DNA from: Erwinia sp. JUb26
GTDB taxonomy: Bacteria > Pseudomonadota > Gammaproteobacteria > Enterobacterales > Enterobacteriaceae
Direction of reading: 5' to 3'
Length of the DNA stretch: 64,000 nucleotides
Assembly (NCBI RefSeq): GCF_003751505.1
Contig: NZ_RJVB01000005.1
Coordinates: 248,001-312,000 of the forward strand
Below, piece by piece: positions 18,624 to 27,644 of this stretch. The notes under the pieces were generated by a model. That model did not search any database and had not been told where the DNA came from. It saw only the letters and a program-made list of their open reading frames with translations. Position 1 is the stretch's first letter, and each line of letters opens with the position of its first letter. Made by a program: the position numbers and the translations under genes.

Positions 18624-21600
18624 TTACACCTTCTCCACGTTGACCAGGAACGCCTTAAATTCCGGCGTTTGCGTATTGGCATCGCCGACAAACGGCGTCA
18701 GGGTGTTCGCCAGGAATCCCTTCTTCGCCACGCCGGTAAAGCCCCAGTGCAGCGGAATGCCGATGGTATCGACCGTTTTACCGTCGACGATCAGCGGCCG
18801 CAGGCGTTTGGTCACTACCGCGACGGCTTTGATATAGCCGCGCTGAGAGCTGACCCTCACCCAGTCCCCTTTGGCAATGCCCAGCTTCTCCGCCAGCACT
18901 TCACCGATCTCGATAAACTGCTGCGGCTGCGCAATAGCGTTAAGCCGCGCATGCTTGGTCCAGTAGTGGAAATGCTCGGTGAGGCGGTAGGTGGTGCCAA
19001 CGTACGGGAACTCCGCCGCGTTGCCCATGGCCTTCAGGTCGTCGGCAAACACGCGCGCCGCCGGATTAGAAATCACCGAAGGATGCAGCGGGTTGGTGCC
19101 GATAGGCGTTTCAAACGGCTCGTAGTGTTCCGGGAACGGACCCTCCGCCATCTTGTCGAGGGCGAACAGACGACCCAGCCCTTCCGCCTGCATGATAAAC
19201 GGCCCGGCTTCGCTACCCGGCGGTGCCGTGCCGTAGTCGGCAACGTCCTGCCCGCCCCATTTCGTGCCGTCCCACTGCAGCAGCTGACGCTCGGGGTCCC
19301 ACGCTTTCCCCTGCGGGTCGGCGGAGGCGCGGTTGTAAAGGATGCGGCGGTTAAGCGGCCATGCCCAGCTCCAGTTCGGCGTATTGCCCAGGCCATACGG
19401 GTCGCTGTTGTCGCGCCGCGCCATCTGGTTACCTTCCGGCGTCCAGCTGCCGGCGAAGATCCAGCAGCCGCTGGCCGTACTACCGTCGGCACGCAGCTGT
19501 GCGAAGCTGCTGAGCTGCTGGCCTTTTTTAACCAGTACCGTTCCGCTATCGTCGACCAGATCCACCAGCGCGCGGCCGTTGCTCTCCTGCGCGACTTCTT
19601 CCGATGCCGGGGAATCAAGCGTCCGATAGTCCCAGGTCATGTTCAGGACCGCTTCCGGCACTGCGCCGCCCTCGCTGGCGTAAAGCTTGCGCAGGCGCGA
19701 GTAGATACCGGCAAGGATTTCACCATCGTTGTGCGCTTCGCCCGGGCCGTCCGCCGCCTTCCAGTGCCACTGCAGCCAGCGCGCCGAGTTGACGATCGAA
19801 CCGTCTTCTTCCGCAAAGCAGGTTGACGGCAGGCGGAACACTTCCGTCTGAATCTCAGCCGGATGCACGTCGTTATACTCGCCGTGGGACTCCCAGAAGG
19901 TTGACGTTTCGGTATTCAGCGGATCGATAACCACCAGGAATTTCAGCTTAGACAGTGACTCGCTGACTTTCTTCTTATGCGGGAAAGAAGCCAGCGGGTT
20001 AAAGCCCTGGCACAGATAGCCGTTCACTTCGCCACGGTGCATCATGTCGAAGTAGCGCAGCACGTCGTAGCCTTTATCCCACTTCGGCAGCCAGTCAAAG
20101 CCCCAGTTGTTCTCCGCTTGGGCTTTGTCGCCCCACCAGGATTTCATCAGGCTGATAAAGAACTTAGGATAGTTTCCCCAGTAGTTCACCTGGCCCGGCA
20201 GCAGCGCTTTTGGCGTGTTGGCGTCAAGATAAGCGGGCAGCGTGGTCTGCTTATCGGAAGGCAGCGTCATATAGCCGGTCAGGCTTTGCGACAGCAGGCC
20301 GAGGTCGGTCAGCCCCTGGATATTGGAGTGGCCGCGCAGGGCGTTAATACCGCCGCCCGCCATGCCCATATTACCGAGCAGCAGCTGGATCATCGCCATT
20401 GTGCGGATGTTCTGCGCGCCCACCGAATGCTGCGTCCAGCCAAGGGCATAGAGGAAGGTCGCGGTGCGATCGCGGGCGCTGGTCTCGGCCAGCATTTCGC
20501 AAACCTTGAGGAAATCGGCCTTCGGCGTGCCGCAGATGCGTTCCACGATTTCCGGCGTGTAGCGACTGACGTGCGTTTTCAGCAGGTTCCAGACGCAGCG
20601 GGGATGCTGAAGCGTGGGATCGCGCAGGGCGTGGCCCTGGTCATCCAGCTGATAGTTCCAACTGCTCTTATCGTAGCTGCGCGTTTCCGCGTCGTAGCCG
20701 CTGAACAGGCCATCATCGAAGCTGAAGTCTTCCCGCACCAGCAGGCTGGCGCTGGTATAGGACGCGACGTATTCGTGCTGAACGGTATCGTGTTCAATCA
20801 GGTAACGCAGAACTCCGGACAGGAAGGTAATATCGCTGCCGGAACGGATAGGCGTGTAGAAATCGGCCACCGACGCGGTTCGCGTGAAGCGCGGATCGAT
20901 AACGATAAGTTTGGCATTGTTATGAATTTTGGCTTCCATCACCCAGCGGAATCCCACCGGATGCGCCTCAGCGGCGTTGCCACCCATCACAATAATCAGA
21001 TTCGCATTGCGGATGTCGACCCAGTGATTGGTCATCGCACCGCGGCCGAACGTAGGAGCAAGACTTGCTACCGTAGGTCCGTGTCAAACGCGCGCCTGGT
21101 TATCGACGGCAAGCATGCCGAGCGAACGGGTGATTTTCTGCGTGAGATAGCCAGTTTCATTACTGGAGGCGGAAGCACACAGCATCCCGGTACTCAGCCA
21201 GCGGTTAACCGTGACGCCTTCTTCATTACGTGCCACAAAGTTGGCATCGCGATCGTCTTTCATCAGGCGGGCAATGCGATCGTAGGCTTCATCCCAGCTG
21301 ATGCGCTGCCAGCTATTGGCGCCGGGCGCACGATATTCGGGGTATTTGAGGCGGCTGTCGCTGTGAATGTAATCCAGCAGGCCAGCCCCTTTCGGGCAAA
21401 GCGCACCCCGGTTTACCGGATGGTCCGCATCCCCTTCAATGTGGAAAATCGACTGTTTGGCATTTTTTGCCCCGTCGCCCATGCTGTAAATCAGCAGTCC
21501 GCAGCCAACAGAGCAGTAGGTGCAGGTGTTGCGGGTTTCGCGAGCGCGTAACAGCTTGTACTGGCGGCTCTCCGCCAGTGCGGCAGTCGGGACAAAGCCC

Positions 21601-21671
21601 AGAGCGGCGGCCGTGGTGCCTGCCATCCCTCCCGCGCAGATTTTGAAAAAGCGTCTTCTGCTGACATTCAT
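18624..21671 (-). CDS. fdoG: formate dehydrogenase-O catalytic subunit, selenoprotein (UGA = Sec196)
   Basis: One gene of 1015 codons (E. coli FdoG 1016) that appears as two open frames split by an in-frame TGA at 21084-21086. The upstream part of 195 residues has a Tat signal (SRRRFFK), then the [4Fe-4S] motif CTYCSVGCG with a later CPKG. It ends VDNQARV, directly followed by UGA and then HGPTVAS, the exact Sec196 context of FdnG/FdoG. A SECIS hairpin follows. Downstream comes the rest of the molybdopterin domain (MGGNAAEAHPVGFRW onward) to residue 1015. It oxidises formate on bis-MGD molybdenum/tungsten with selenocysteine as ligand, on the periplasmic face, in complex with FdoH and FdoI. 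A pipeline that treats TGA as stop will wrongly call a pseudogene. Confidence 0.96.
21050..21086 (-). promoter_or_regulatory. SECIS element with Sec UGA codon in fdoG
   Basis: The UGA is at 21084-21086 on the minus strand. Eleven bases further, the minus strand folds as GGUAGCAAGUCUUGCUCC (21055-21072): a GG/CC base, a bulged U, a GCA/UGC upper stem and an apical loop containing GU. This is the arrangement required by bacterial SelB in the fdhF and fdnG SECIS. Confidence 0.88.
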
Positions 21672-21809
21672 CGGATTCTTCCTGTATCGATGTGACTCAT
21701 TTATTTTTGCGGCGTTTCCTTCAGAGGTTCACAATTGCCCCAGTTGAAACGCATGCGGCCGCAATGTTACCACATTAACCGTGTGGTTGTTGGTTGAGGA
21801 TAAAACAGA

Positions 21810-22640
21810 GTGAGCGAAAAACAGCACAATATCGACATAAATCCGGCTGAGGTTATCGGCGCCGGTTTAGGGGAAGTCTGGCCACGAGATAACCTGCAGC
21901 TCGCCCGCTCGGACTGGCTGGCGGAAGAGGTTCCGGTGGCGCTGGTGTATAACGGCATTTCCCACGTGGTGATGATGGCCACGCCGAAAGATCTGGAAGC
22001 ATTTGCCGTTGGCTTTTCGTTATCGGAAGGGATTATCAGCAGCCCGACGGAGATTTACGGTATTGATATCCAAAATGCCTGCGAAGGGATTGAAGTGCAC
22101 GTTGAGCTGTCCAGCCGTCGTTTTATGGGGCTGAAAGAGCGCCGCCGGGCGATGGCCGGGCGCACCGGATGCGGCGTCTGCGGCGTGGAGCAGCTGGCGG
22201 AAATCGGCAAGCCCATTGATGCCCTGCCGTTCAGTCAGACCTTCAACCTTAGCCATCTCGACAGCGCCCTGCGCCAGCTCAACGACTTCCAGCCGGTGGG
22301 CCAGCTGACCGGCTGCACTCACGCTGCCGCCTGGATCCAGCCTGACGGCCATTTAACCGCGGGGTGTGAAGATGTGGGCCGCCACGTGGCGCTGGACAAG
22401 CTGCTTGGCCTGCGCAGCCGGGCCGACTGGGGAGCGGGCGCGGTGCTGGTTTCCAGCCGCGCCAGCTACGAGATGGTGCAGAAGGCCGCGATGTGCGGCG
22501 TGGAGATCCTGTTTGCCGTCTCCGCCGCCACCCGACTGGCGGTTGAGGTGGCCCAGCGCAGTAATCTGACGCTGGTCGGCTTCAGCAAGCCCGGCCGCGC
22601 AACGGTGTACACCCATCCGCAGCGGCTGATTGGCGGCTGA
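21810..22640 (+). CDS. fdhD: formate dehydrogenase sulfurtransferase FdhD
   Basis: A 276-residue protein matching E. coli FdhD (277), which passes sulfur from IscS to the molybdenum cofactor of formate dehydrogenases. The catalytic pair lies in CGVCGVEQ near residues 120-125. The conserved blocks [36 protein letters not shown] and [11 protein letters not shown] are present. It begins with GTG at 21810, supported by GAGGA nine bases upstream. It is divergent from fdoG across a 138-bp gap and converges with a DeoR gene one base after its stop. Confidence 0.95.
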   Translation: MSEKQHNIDINPAEVIGAGLGEVWPRDNLQLARSDWLAEEVPVALVYNGISHVVMMATPKDLEAFAVGFSLSEGIISSPTEIYGIDIQNACEGIEVHVELSSRRFMGLKERRRAMAGRTGCGVCGVEQLAEIGKPIDALPFSQTFNLSHLDSALRQLNDFQPVGQLTGCTHAAAWIQPDGHLTAGCEDVGRHVALDKLLGLRSRADWGAGAVLVSSRASYEMVQKAAMCGVEILFAVSAATRLAVEVAQRSNLTLVGFSKPGRATVYTHPQRLIGG

Positions 22641-22641
22641 T

Positions 22642-23418
22642 TTACGCCAGCAGTACCTGCGGCAGTATCTGCTGTAAGGCCGCCATGGCGGGCAGCGTGG
22701 CCGCCCCCTGGTCGCTGATTAGCGTGCCGATCTGCCGAATGCTGGCGTAGTTCATGCGGCTGCTGATGCCAATCTTGCTGTGATCGGCCAGCAGGATCAG
22801 CCCGCCAGCCTGTTCGGTCATCGCCCGCGCAATCGCCGCCTCGTGCGGGTGGAAGCTGCTGGCACCCTGACGGGCGTCCACGCCGACCGGCGACAGCAGC
22901 GCCAGATCGGCGCGATAGCGGTAAATCTCGCTGACCGTCAGCTCGCCGCGCGTTTCCTGCGCACCCGCCCGCATGCTGCCGCCCAGCAGGATCACCTCGT
23001 TGTTCAGCGTCTCATGTTCTTCCGCTGCGCTAAGCTTCAGCGCGGCGTTCAGGCTGTTGGTGACGATCGTCAGGCCGGACATCGAACGCAGCTCTTCCGC
23101 CAGCATGGTGGTGGTGCTGCCCGCATCGATAAACAGGGTCTGGCCGGGCTGTAAAAGCTGCACCGCCGCACGGGCAATCGCGCGCTTCTCCTTCGCCATT
23201 GAACTACTGCGTACGGTCAGCGGCGGTTCCGGTGCGGCGTCCAGCGCCACCAGACCACCGTGTACCCGGCGCGCCAGGCCCTGCGCTTCCAGCTCGATAA
23301 TATCGCGACGGGCCGTTTCCCGGGAGATACCCAGCTCTTTAATGATGCGCTCGGTGCTCACCTGATTCAGCGTGCTGAGCAGTGCGCGGATGCGATGTAA
23401 GCGTGTTTCCTGCAGCAT
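22642..23418 (-). CDS. DeoR-family transcriptional regulator
   Basis: A 258-residue DeoR/GlpR-type regulator. The N-terminal winged HTH reads STERIIKELGISRETARRDIIELEAQGL. A sugar-phosphate-isomerase-like effector domain follows, with DAGSTTTMLAEEL, VTNSLNAA and LLADHSKIG. The ATG at 23416-23418 follows AGGAAATCAGAATT. It is divergent from a class III aminotransferase gene, and the 182-bp gap holds two tandem 18-bp repeats that could be its operator. Control of the aminotransferase is inferred from that arrangement. Confidence 0.85.
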   Translation of the reverse strand: MLQETRLHRIRALLSTLNQVSTERIIKELGISRETARRDIIELEAQGLARRVHGGLVALDAAPEPPLTVRSSSMAKEKRAIARAAVQLLQPGQTLFIDAGSTTTMLAEELRSMSGLTIVTNSLNAALKLSAAEEHETLNNEVILLGGSMRAGAQETRGELTVSEIYRYRADLALLSPVGVDARQGASSFHPHEAAIARAMTEQAGGLILLADHSKIGISSRMNYASIRQIGTLISDQGAATLPAMAALQQILPQVLLA

Positions 23419-23479
23419 AATTCTGATTTCCTGACGATAACTCACCGCCATAGCCTAACTGACAATGCGCGGCTCTGCA

Positions 23480-23515
23480 TGTGTATTTTATTGCGTTTGT
23501 GTATTTTGTTGCATT
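23480..23515. promoter_or_regulatory. tandem 18-bp repeats, candidate DeoR-type operator
   Basis: Two head-to-tail copies (23480-23497 and 23498-23515) share 16 of 18 bases, with consensus TGTGTATTTTRTTGCRTT. They lie 62 bp upstream of the deoR-like start and 85 bp upstream of the aminotransferase start. DeoR-family proteins commonly bind direct repeats, so this is a good operator candidate for the divergent pair. Confidence 0.5.
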
Positions 23516-23600
23516 TGCCGAAAAAGTTGCCATGATAATCCCCAGACATCACTGAATGCCTGCCGCCGGGCACACCTCATTTTTGTAACGGGAGCAATCA

Positions 23601-24941
23601 ATGGCTACACGTTCAACCATCATGGATACCAACAGTTTTCGAGCCGAGCACGCTGACGGGCTGGATGCCGACGTGCGTAAACTGACCGATAAGCGCAGCA
23701 AAGTGCTGGGTGAGTCCTACCGTTTGTTCTACCGCAAGCCGGTGCATCTGGTGAAAGGCAAGGGGCAGTATCTGTGGGATGCGGCGGGCAACAAATATCT
23801 CGACGTATACAATAACGTCGCCAGTATTGGCCACTGCCACCCGGCGGTGATTGATGCGGTGTATCAGCAGATGCAGCAGCTGAACACCCACACCCGCTAC
23901 CTGCACGAATCGATCCTTGATTACTCCGAACAGCTGTTAGCCACCGCCCCGGCGACCGTCGATCGCGCGATGTATATGTGCACCGGCTCGGAGGCCAACG
24001 ATCTGGCGATCCGCATTGCGCGTTCATACAGCGGTGGAACCGGGATTATCGTCAGCCAGGAAGCCTATCACGGCACCAGCGATCTCACCTCCGGCGCCTC
24101 GCCCGCGCTGGGGAGCGGGCAGCCGATGGCGGCAACGACTCGTCTGGTGCCGCCGCCGGACCATTATCGCGTTAATACCCCCGATCTTGGCGCCTGGTTC
24201 GCCGGTGAAATTCAGAAGCAGATCGACGATATGGCCGCGCACGGCATCAAGTTTGCCGGCTTTCTTGCCGATTCCATCTTCTCCTCCGACGGCGTGCTGC
24301 CGGGGCCACGCGGCTTCCTGAAGCAGGCCGTTGACGTGGTGCATAAGAACGGCGGCATCTTTATTGCCGATGAGGTTCAGCCGGGCTTTGCCCGTACCGG
24401 CGATACCTTCTGGGGCTTCGCGCGCCACGACGTGGTGCCGGATGTGATCACCACCGGTAAACCGATGGGTAACGGTATTCCGGTTTCCGGTCTGCTGGCC
24501 AAAAGCGATGTGCTGGCGGCCTTCAGCGACGATATCCCCTACTTTAATACCTTTGGCGGCAACCCGGTGGCGATGGCCGCGGCGCAGGCGGTGCTGAAGG
24601 TGATTGAAGAGGAGAAGCTACAGGAACACAGCCGCGTGGTGGGCGCGAAGCTGCTGACAGAACTGCTAACGCTGAAAGAAAAGTACGAGTGCGTGGGCGA
24701 CGTGCGCGGTGCCGGGCTGTTTATCGGTTTTGAGCTGGTGACGGATAAAGCCAGTAAAGCGCCGAATAAACAGCTGGCGCTGGACGTTACCGAAATGCTG
24801 CGTGACAACCATGTGCTGACTTCGGTGGCCGGGCCTTACGGCAACGTGCTGAAGCTGCGCCCGCCGCTGGCGTTCCAGGAAAGCGATATCGACTGGCTGG
24901 TCGGTGCGCTCGATAAGTCGCTGGCGGCGCTGACCCGCTAG
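23601..24941 (+). CDS. class III PLP-dependent aminotransferase
   Basis: A 446-residue class III aminotransferase. It shows the N-terminal GKGQYLWDAAGNKYLD..NNVASIGHCHP block, CTGSEANDLAIRIA, the cofactor Asp in IFIADEVQPGFARTG and the PLP lysine in TTGKPMGNGIP (about residue 287). It resembles the AGXT2 / ethanolamine-phosphate phospho-lyase branch more than the ornithine or GABA aminotransferases, so it could be a lyase rather than a transaminase. The ATG at 23601 follows GGGAGCAATCA. It stands alone, divergent from a DeoR regulator. The substrate is unknown. Confidence 0.82.
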   Translation: MATRSTIMDTNSFRAEHADGLDADVRKLTDKRSKVLGESYRLFYRKPVHLVKGKGQYLWDAAGNKYLDVYNNVASIGHCHPAVIDAVYQQMQQLNTHTRYLHESILDYSEQLLATAPATVDRAMYMCTGSEANDLAIRIARSYSGGTGIIVSQEAYHGTSDLTSGASPALGSGQPMAATTRLVPPPDHYRVNTPDLGAWFAGEIQKQIDDMAAHGIKFAGFLADSIFSSDGVLPGPRGFLKQAVDVVHKNGGIFIADEVQPGFARTGDTFWGFARHDVVPDVITTGKPMGNGIPVSGLLAKSDVLAAFSDDIPYFNTFGGNPVAMAAAQAVLKVIEEEKLQEHSRVVGAKLLTELLTLKEKYECVGDVRGAGLFIGFELVTDKASKAPNKQLALDVTEMLRDNHVLTSVAGPYGNVLKLRPPLAFQESDIDWLVGALDKSLAALTR

Positions 24942-24952
24942 TTTGCTGCTCT

Positions 24953-24976
24953 GCTGGCCGGGTCAAACCGGCCAGC
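24953..24976 (+). terminator. perfect 9-bp hairpin after the aminotransferase gene
   Basis: GCTGGCCGG (24953-24961) pairs exactly with CCGGCCAGC (24968-24976) around a 6-base loop, 12 bp after the stop codon. No T run follows, so it may stabilise the 3' end rather than terminate alone. Confidence 0.4.
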
Positions 24977-25124
24977 ATCCCTGCCTGCGGGCTTAACGTT
25001 CCCTTAGATCATTTCATTGTAACCCTACGCGTAAATGCTATAACCCGTGCCTTTCACCCGCTGTGAACGATACCCTTACTTTGTTCGGGGCATTGATAAC
25101 CCTTTTCCCGATCATTTATTTAAC

Positions 25125-25130
25125 TATAAT
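25125..25130 (+). promoter_or_regulatory. candidate -10 box of sodA
   Basis: A perfect TATAAT lies 61 bp upstream of the sodA ATG, in an AT-rich stretch. No good -35 at standard spacing is evident, which is common for activator-dependent promoters such as sodA (SoxRS, Fur and ArcA in E. coli). Those inputs are not demonstrated here. Confidence 0.4.
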
Positions 25131-25190
25131 GATCCGACTGCTTACCCGGTGCCACACTGGCACCCCCTAAGATTAATGGAGATGATGAAC

Positions 25191-25808
25191 ATGAGTTATT
25201 CACTACCATCCCTGCCTTACGCATACGATGCGCTGGAACCCCATTTCGACAAGCAGACGATGGAAATCCATCACACCAAACACCACCAGGCCTACGTGAA
25301 CAATGCTAACGCGGCGCTGGAAGGCACTGAATTCGCCAACCTGCCTGTTGATGAACTGATTGCTAAACTGGACCAGCTGCCAGCGGATAAGAAAGGCCCA
25401 CTGCGTAACAACGCCGGTGGCCACTCTAACCACAGCTTCTTCTGGAAAGGTCTGAAAACCGGCACCACGCTGGGCGGCGATCTGAAAGCGGCTATCGAAA
25501 AAGATTTCGGCAGCGTTGACGCGTTCAAAGCAGAATTCGAAAAAGCAGCAACCACCCGCTTCGGTTCAGGCTGGGCGTGGCTGGTTAAGAAGGGTGACAA
25601 GCTGGCGGTCGTTTCTACGGCTAACCAGGACAGCCCGCTGATGGGTGAAGCGATCTCCGGTGCATCCGGTACGCCAATCATCGGTCTGGACGTGTGGGAA
25701 CACGCTTACTACCTGAAATATCAGAACAAACGCCCTGACTACATCAAAGCCTTCTGGGATGTGGTTAACTGGGATCAGGCTGCTGACCTGTTCGCTGCTG
25801 CGAAGTAA
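25191..25808 (+). CDS. sodA: superoxide dismutase (Mn)
   Basis: A 205-residue manganese superoxide dismutase (E. coli SodA 206) that detoxifies superoxide in the cytoplasm. The four metal ligands are visible in [13 protein letters not shown] (His27), NHSFFW (His near 82), [12 protein letters not shown] (Asp near 168 and His near 172). The start [19 protein letters not shown] matches the enteric protein; the ATG at 25191 follows TTAATGGAGATGATGAAC. The longer upstream frame is not part of the gene. A terminator follows. Confidence 0.97.
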   Translation: MSYSLPSLPYAYDALEPHFDKQTMEIHHTKHHQAYVNNANAALEGTEFANLPVDELIAKLDQLPADKKGPLRNNAGGHSNHSFFWKGLKTGTTLGGDLKAAIEKDFGSVDAFKAEFEKAATTRFGSGWAWLVKKGDKLAVVSTANQDSPLMGEAISGASGTPIIGLDVWEHAYYLKYQNKRPDYIKAFWDVVNWDQAADLFAAAK

Positions 25809-25825
25809 CTTGCCGCAGGCGTGAT

Positions 25826-25861
25826 AAAAGCCGGTGACGCGATGCGTTGCCGGTTTTTTTA
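25826..25861 (+). terminator. rho-independent terminator of sodA
   Basis: GCCGGTGACGC pairs with GCGTTGCCGGT (25830-25853) with G-U pairs, followed by seven T (25854-25860), 17 bp after the sodA stop. Confidence 0.85.
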
Positions 25862-26138
25862 TGCGTCTCAATCCTCGCATGTCCTCCACGTTATAACGCG
25901 TTAACCCAGCTTTCATCGCCCAGTGAACTTAATGATATAACTGCACTGGCTTCAGGTCGAAATTCACTGTTATGTACTGCTTTTCATCCGGGATTTAGCG
26001 CGAAACTCTGTTATATATAGACATCTGGATGGCTAATAAGATTTTGTGTTAGCTTATGCTCTTTCGTTTGTTGCCTGCCGTGATAATTCATTAAAAAATG
26101 CAGCGCATCCTCATTGATAAGCCAGAGAATACACGCCT
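25862..26138. other. intergenic region upstream of the sugar ABC genes
   Basis: This 277-bp AT-rich stretch has no credible reading frame. It must contain the promoter of the ABC transporter pair; a TTATATATAG stretch near 26010-26020 is a possible -10 region. I see no clear operator palindrome and no CRP site. Confidence 0.4.
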
Positions 26139-27644
26139 GTGACCGCGCAAAATCGCCTTGAAATGCGCCATATCTCCATCGCTTTTGGCGGTTTTATGGC
26201 ACTCAAATCGGTGGACCTCACCCTCGAGGGACACTCTGTTCATGCACTGACCGGCGCCAACGGGGCCGGTAAATCAACGCTGATGGCCGTCCTGTCAGGG
26301 GCATACGATCATTTTACCGGTGAGATTCTGCTCGACGGCCAGCCGGTAACGATTCGCTCCCCGCGTGATGCCAAGCAGCTGGGCATTCATCTGGTCCAGC
26401 AGGAAGTGGATGTGGCCCTGGTGCCCGGCCTGAGCGTGGCGGAGAACATTATGCTGGACCGGCTGGCAGAAGGTGGCCAGCTTTATCGCTGGGGCGCAAT
26501 GCGCCGCCAGGCCCGCGCGCTGTTGGAGCAGCTGGATGTACAAATCGACGTCCGCCGCAAGGTCGAGCACTGCACGCTGGCGGAAAAACAGCAGATTTTA
26601 CTGGCCCGTGCGCTATCGCATCACTGCCGCTTTCTGATTCTGGACGAGCCGACGGCGCCGCTCGACCAGCACGAAAGCGATCGCCTGTTTGCGGTGGTTC
26701 GCCGCCTGCAGGACAGCGGTATTGGCGTGGTATTTATATCGCACCGCATCCATGAACTAAAAGCTATCTGCGATCGCCTGACGGTGCTGCGTGACGGCGA
26801 GCTGATTGAAAGCGGCCCGATGCAGGACCTCAGCGGCGAGCAGATTGTGGAAAAGATGCTGGGCCACCAGTTAGACGACATCTATCCGCCGCGCCGCCCG
26901 CCGTTCAGCGAAGACATCCTGCTGCACATCGACGGCCTGCACGACGAGCAGCTGCTGAAGGATATTACGCTGACGCTGCGTAAAGGGGAGATCCTGGGCA
27001 TTGCCGGACTGGCCGGTGCAGGAAAAACCGAGCTGTGCAAGGCGCTGTTTGGGGCCAGCAGCAGCCGGATTACCCAGGGAGAACTGCACGGCAGGCCGTG
27101 GAAGCCGACTTCACCCCATGCCGCCGTTGAAAAGGGCATGGCGCTGATCCCCGAGGAGCGGCGAAAAGAGGGCATTTTTATTGATGAATCGGTGGTGATG
27201 AATCTTAGCGTTAGCGCCGACAACAGTTTTTCCCGCTGGAGCCTGTTTGGCCATCGCCAGGCGTGGCGCTGGGCGGAGGAGGTGATTGCCAGGCTGGGGA
27301 TCCGCACCACCGGCCCGCGACAAACGCTGCGTCGACTGTCCGGCGGCAATCAGCAGAAAGTGGCGATTGGCAAATGGCTGCGGAATGATGCTGATGTGCT
27401 GATTTTCGACGAACCTACCAAGGGCGTTGATATCAAAGCAAAAACAGACCTGTTCGAACTGATCGACGGGCTGGCTCGCCAGGGCAAGGGAGTCATTTAT
27501 GCCTCCGGCGAATTTGCCGAGCTGGTCGGGCTGTGCGACCGCATCTGCGTACTGTGGGATGGGCGAATTGTGGCCGAAATGGCCGCCAGTGAAACCGACG
27601 AAGAAACACTTTTACTTTATTCCACCGGAGGAACACCTGCGTGA
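26139..27644 (+). CDS. sugar ABC transporter ATPase (RbsA/XylG type, two ATPase domains)
   Basis: A 501-residue tandem ATPase of the monosaccharide ABC family. Domain 1 has Walker A GANGAGKST and Walker B RFLILDEPT with a degenerate signature (TLAEKQQ). Domain 2 has a Walker A-like LAGAGKTE, canonical signature LSGGNQQK and Walker B VLIFDEPTKG. Asymmetry of this kind is normal for RbsA-type proteins. It powers the permease whose gene overlaps its 3' end by four bases. The start is GTG at 26139 with AGAGAAT upstream. No periplasmic binding-protein gene lies next to it. The sugar is not identifiable. Confidence 0.88.
   Translation: MTAQNRLEMRHISIAFGGFMALKSVDLTLEGHSVHALTGANGAGKSTLMAVLSGAYDHFTGEILLDGQPVTIRSPRDAKQLGIHLVQQEVDVALVPGLSVAENIMLDRLAEGGQLYRWGAMRRQARALLEQLDVQIDVRRKVEHCTLAEKQQILLARALSHHCRFLILDEPTAPLDQHESDRLFAVVRRLQDSGIGVVFISHRIHELKAICDRLTVLRDGELIESGPMQDLSGEQIVEKMLGHQLDDIYPPRRPPFSEDILLHIDGLHDEQLLKDITLTLRKGEILGIAGLAGAGKTELCKALFGASSSRITQGELHGRPWKPTSPHAAVEKGMALIPEERRKEGIFIDESVVMNLSVSADNSFSRWSLFGHRQAWRWAEEVIARLGIRTTGPRQTLRRLSGGNQQKVAIGKWLRNDADVLIFDEPTKGVDIKAKTDLFELIDGLARQGKGVIYASGEFAELVGLCDRICVLWDGRIVAEMAASETDEETLLLYSTGGTPA

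Noticed and set aside
19977-21551. Open frame of 524 codons on the plus strand
   Set aside because: It is antisense to fdoG, which is clearly real on the other strand and explains the conserved sequence.
18624-21671. fdoG as a pseudogene split by a nonsense codon
   Set aside because: The TGA is at the exact Sec196 position with a SECIS hairpin, and selA, selB and selC are all in the window.
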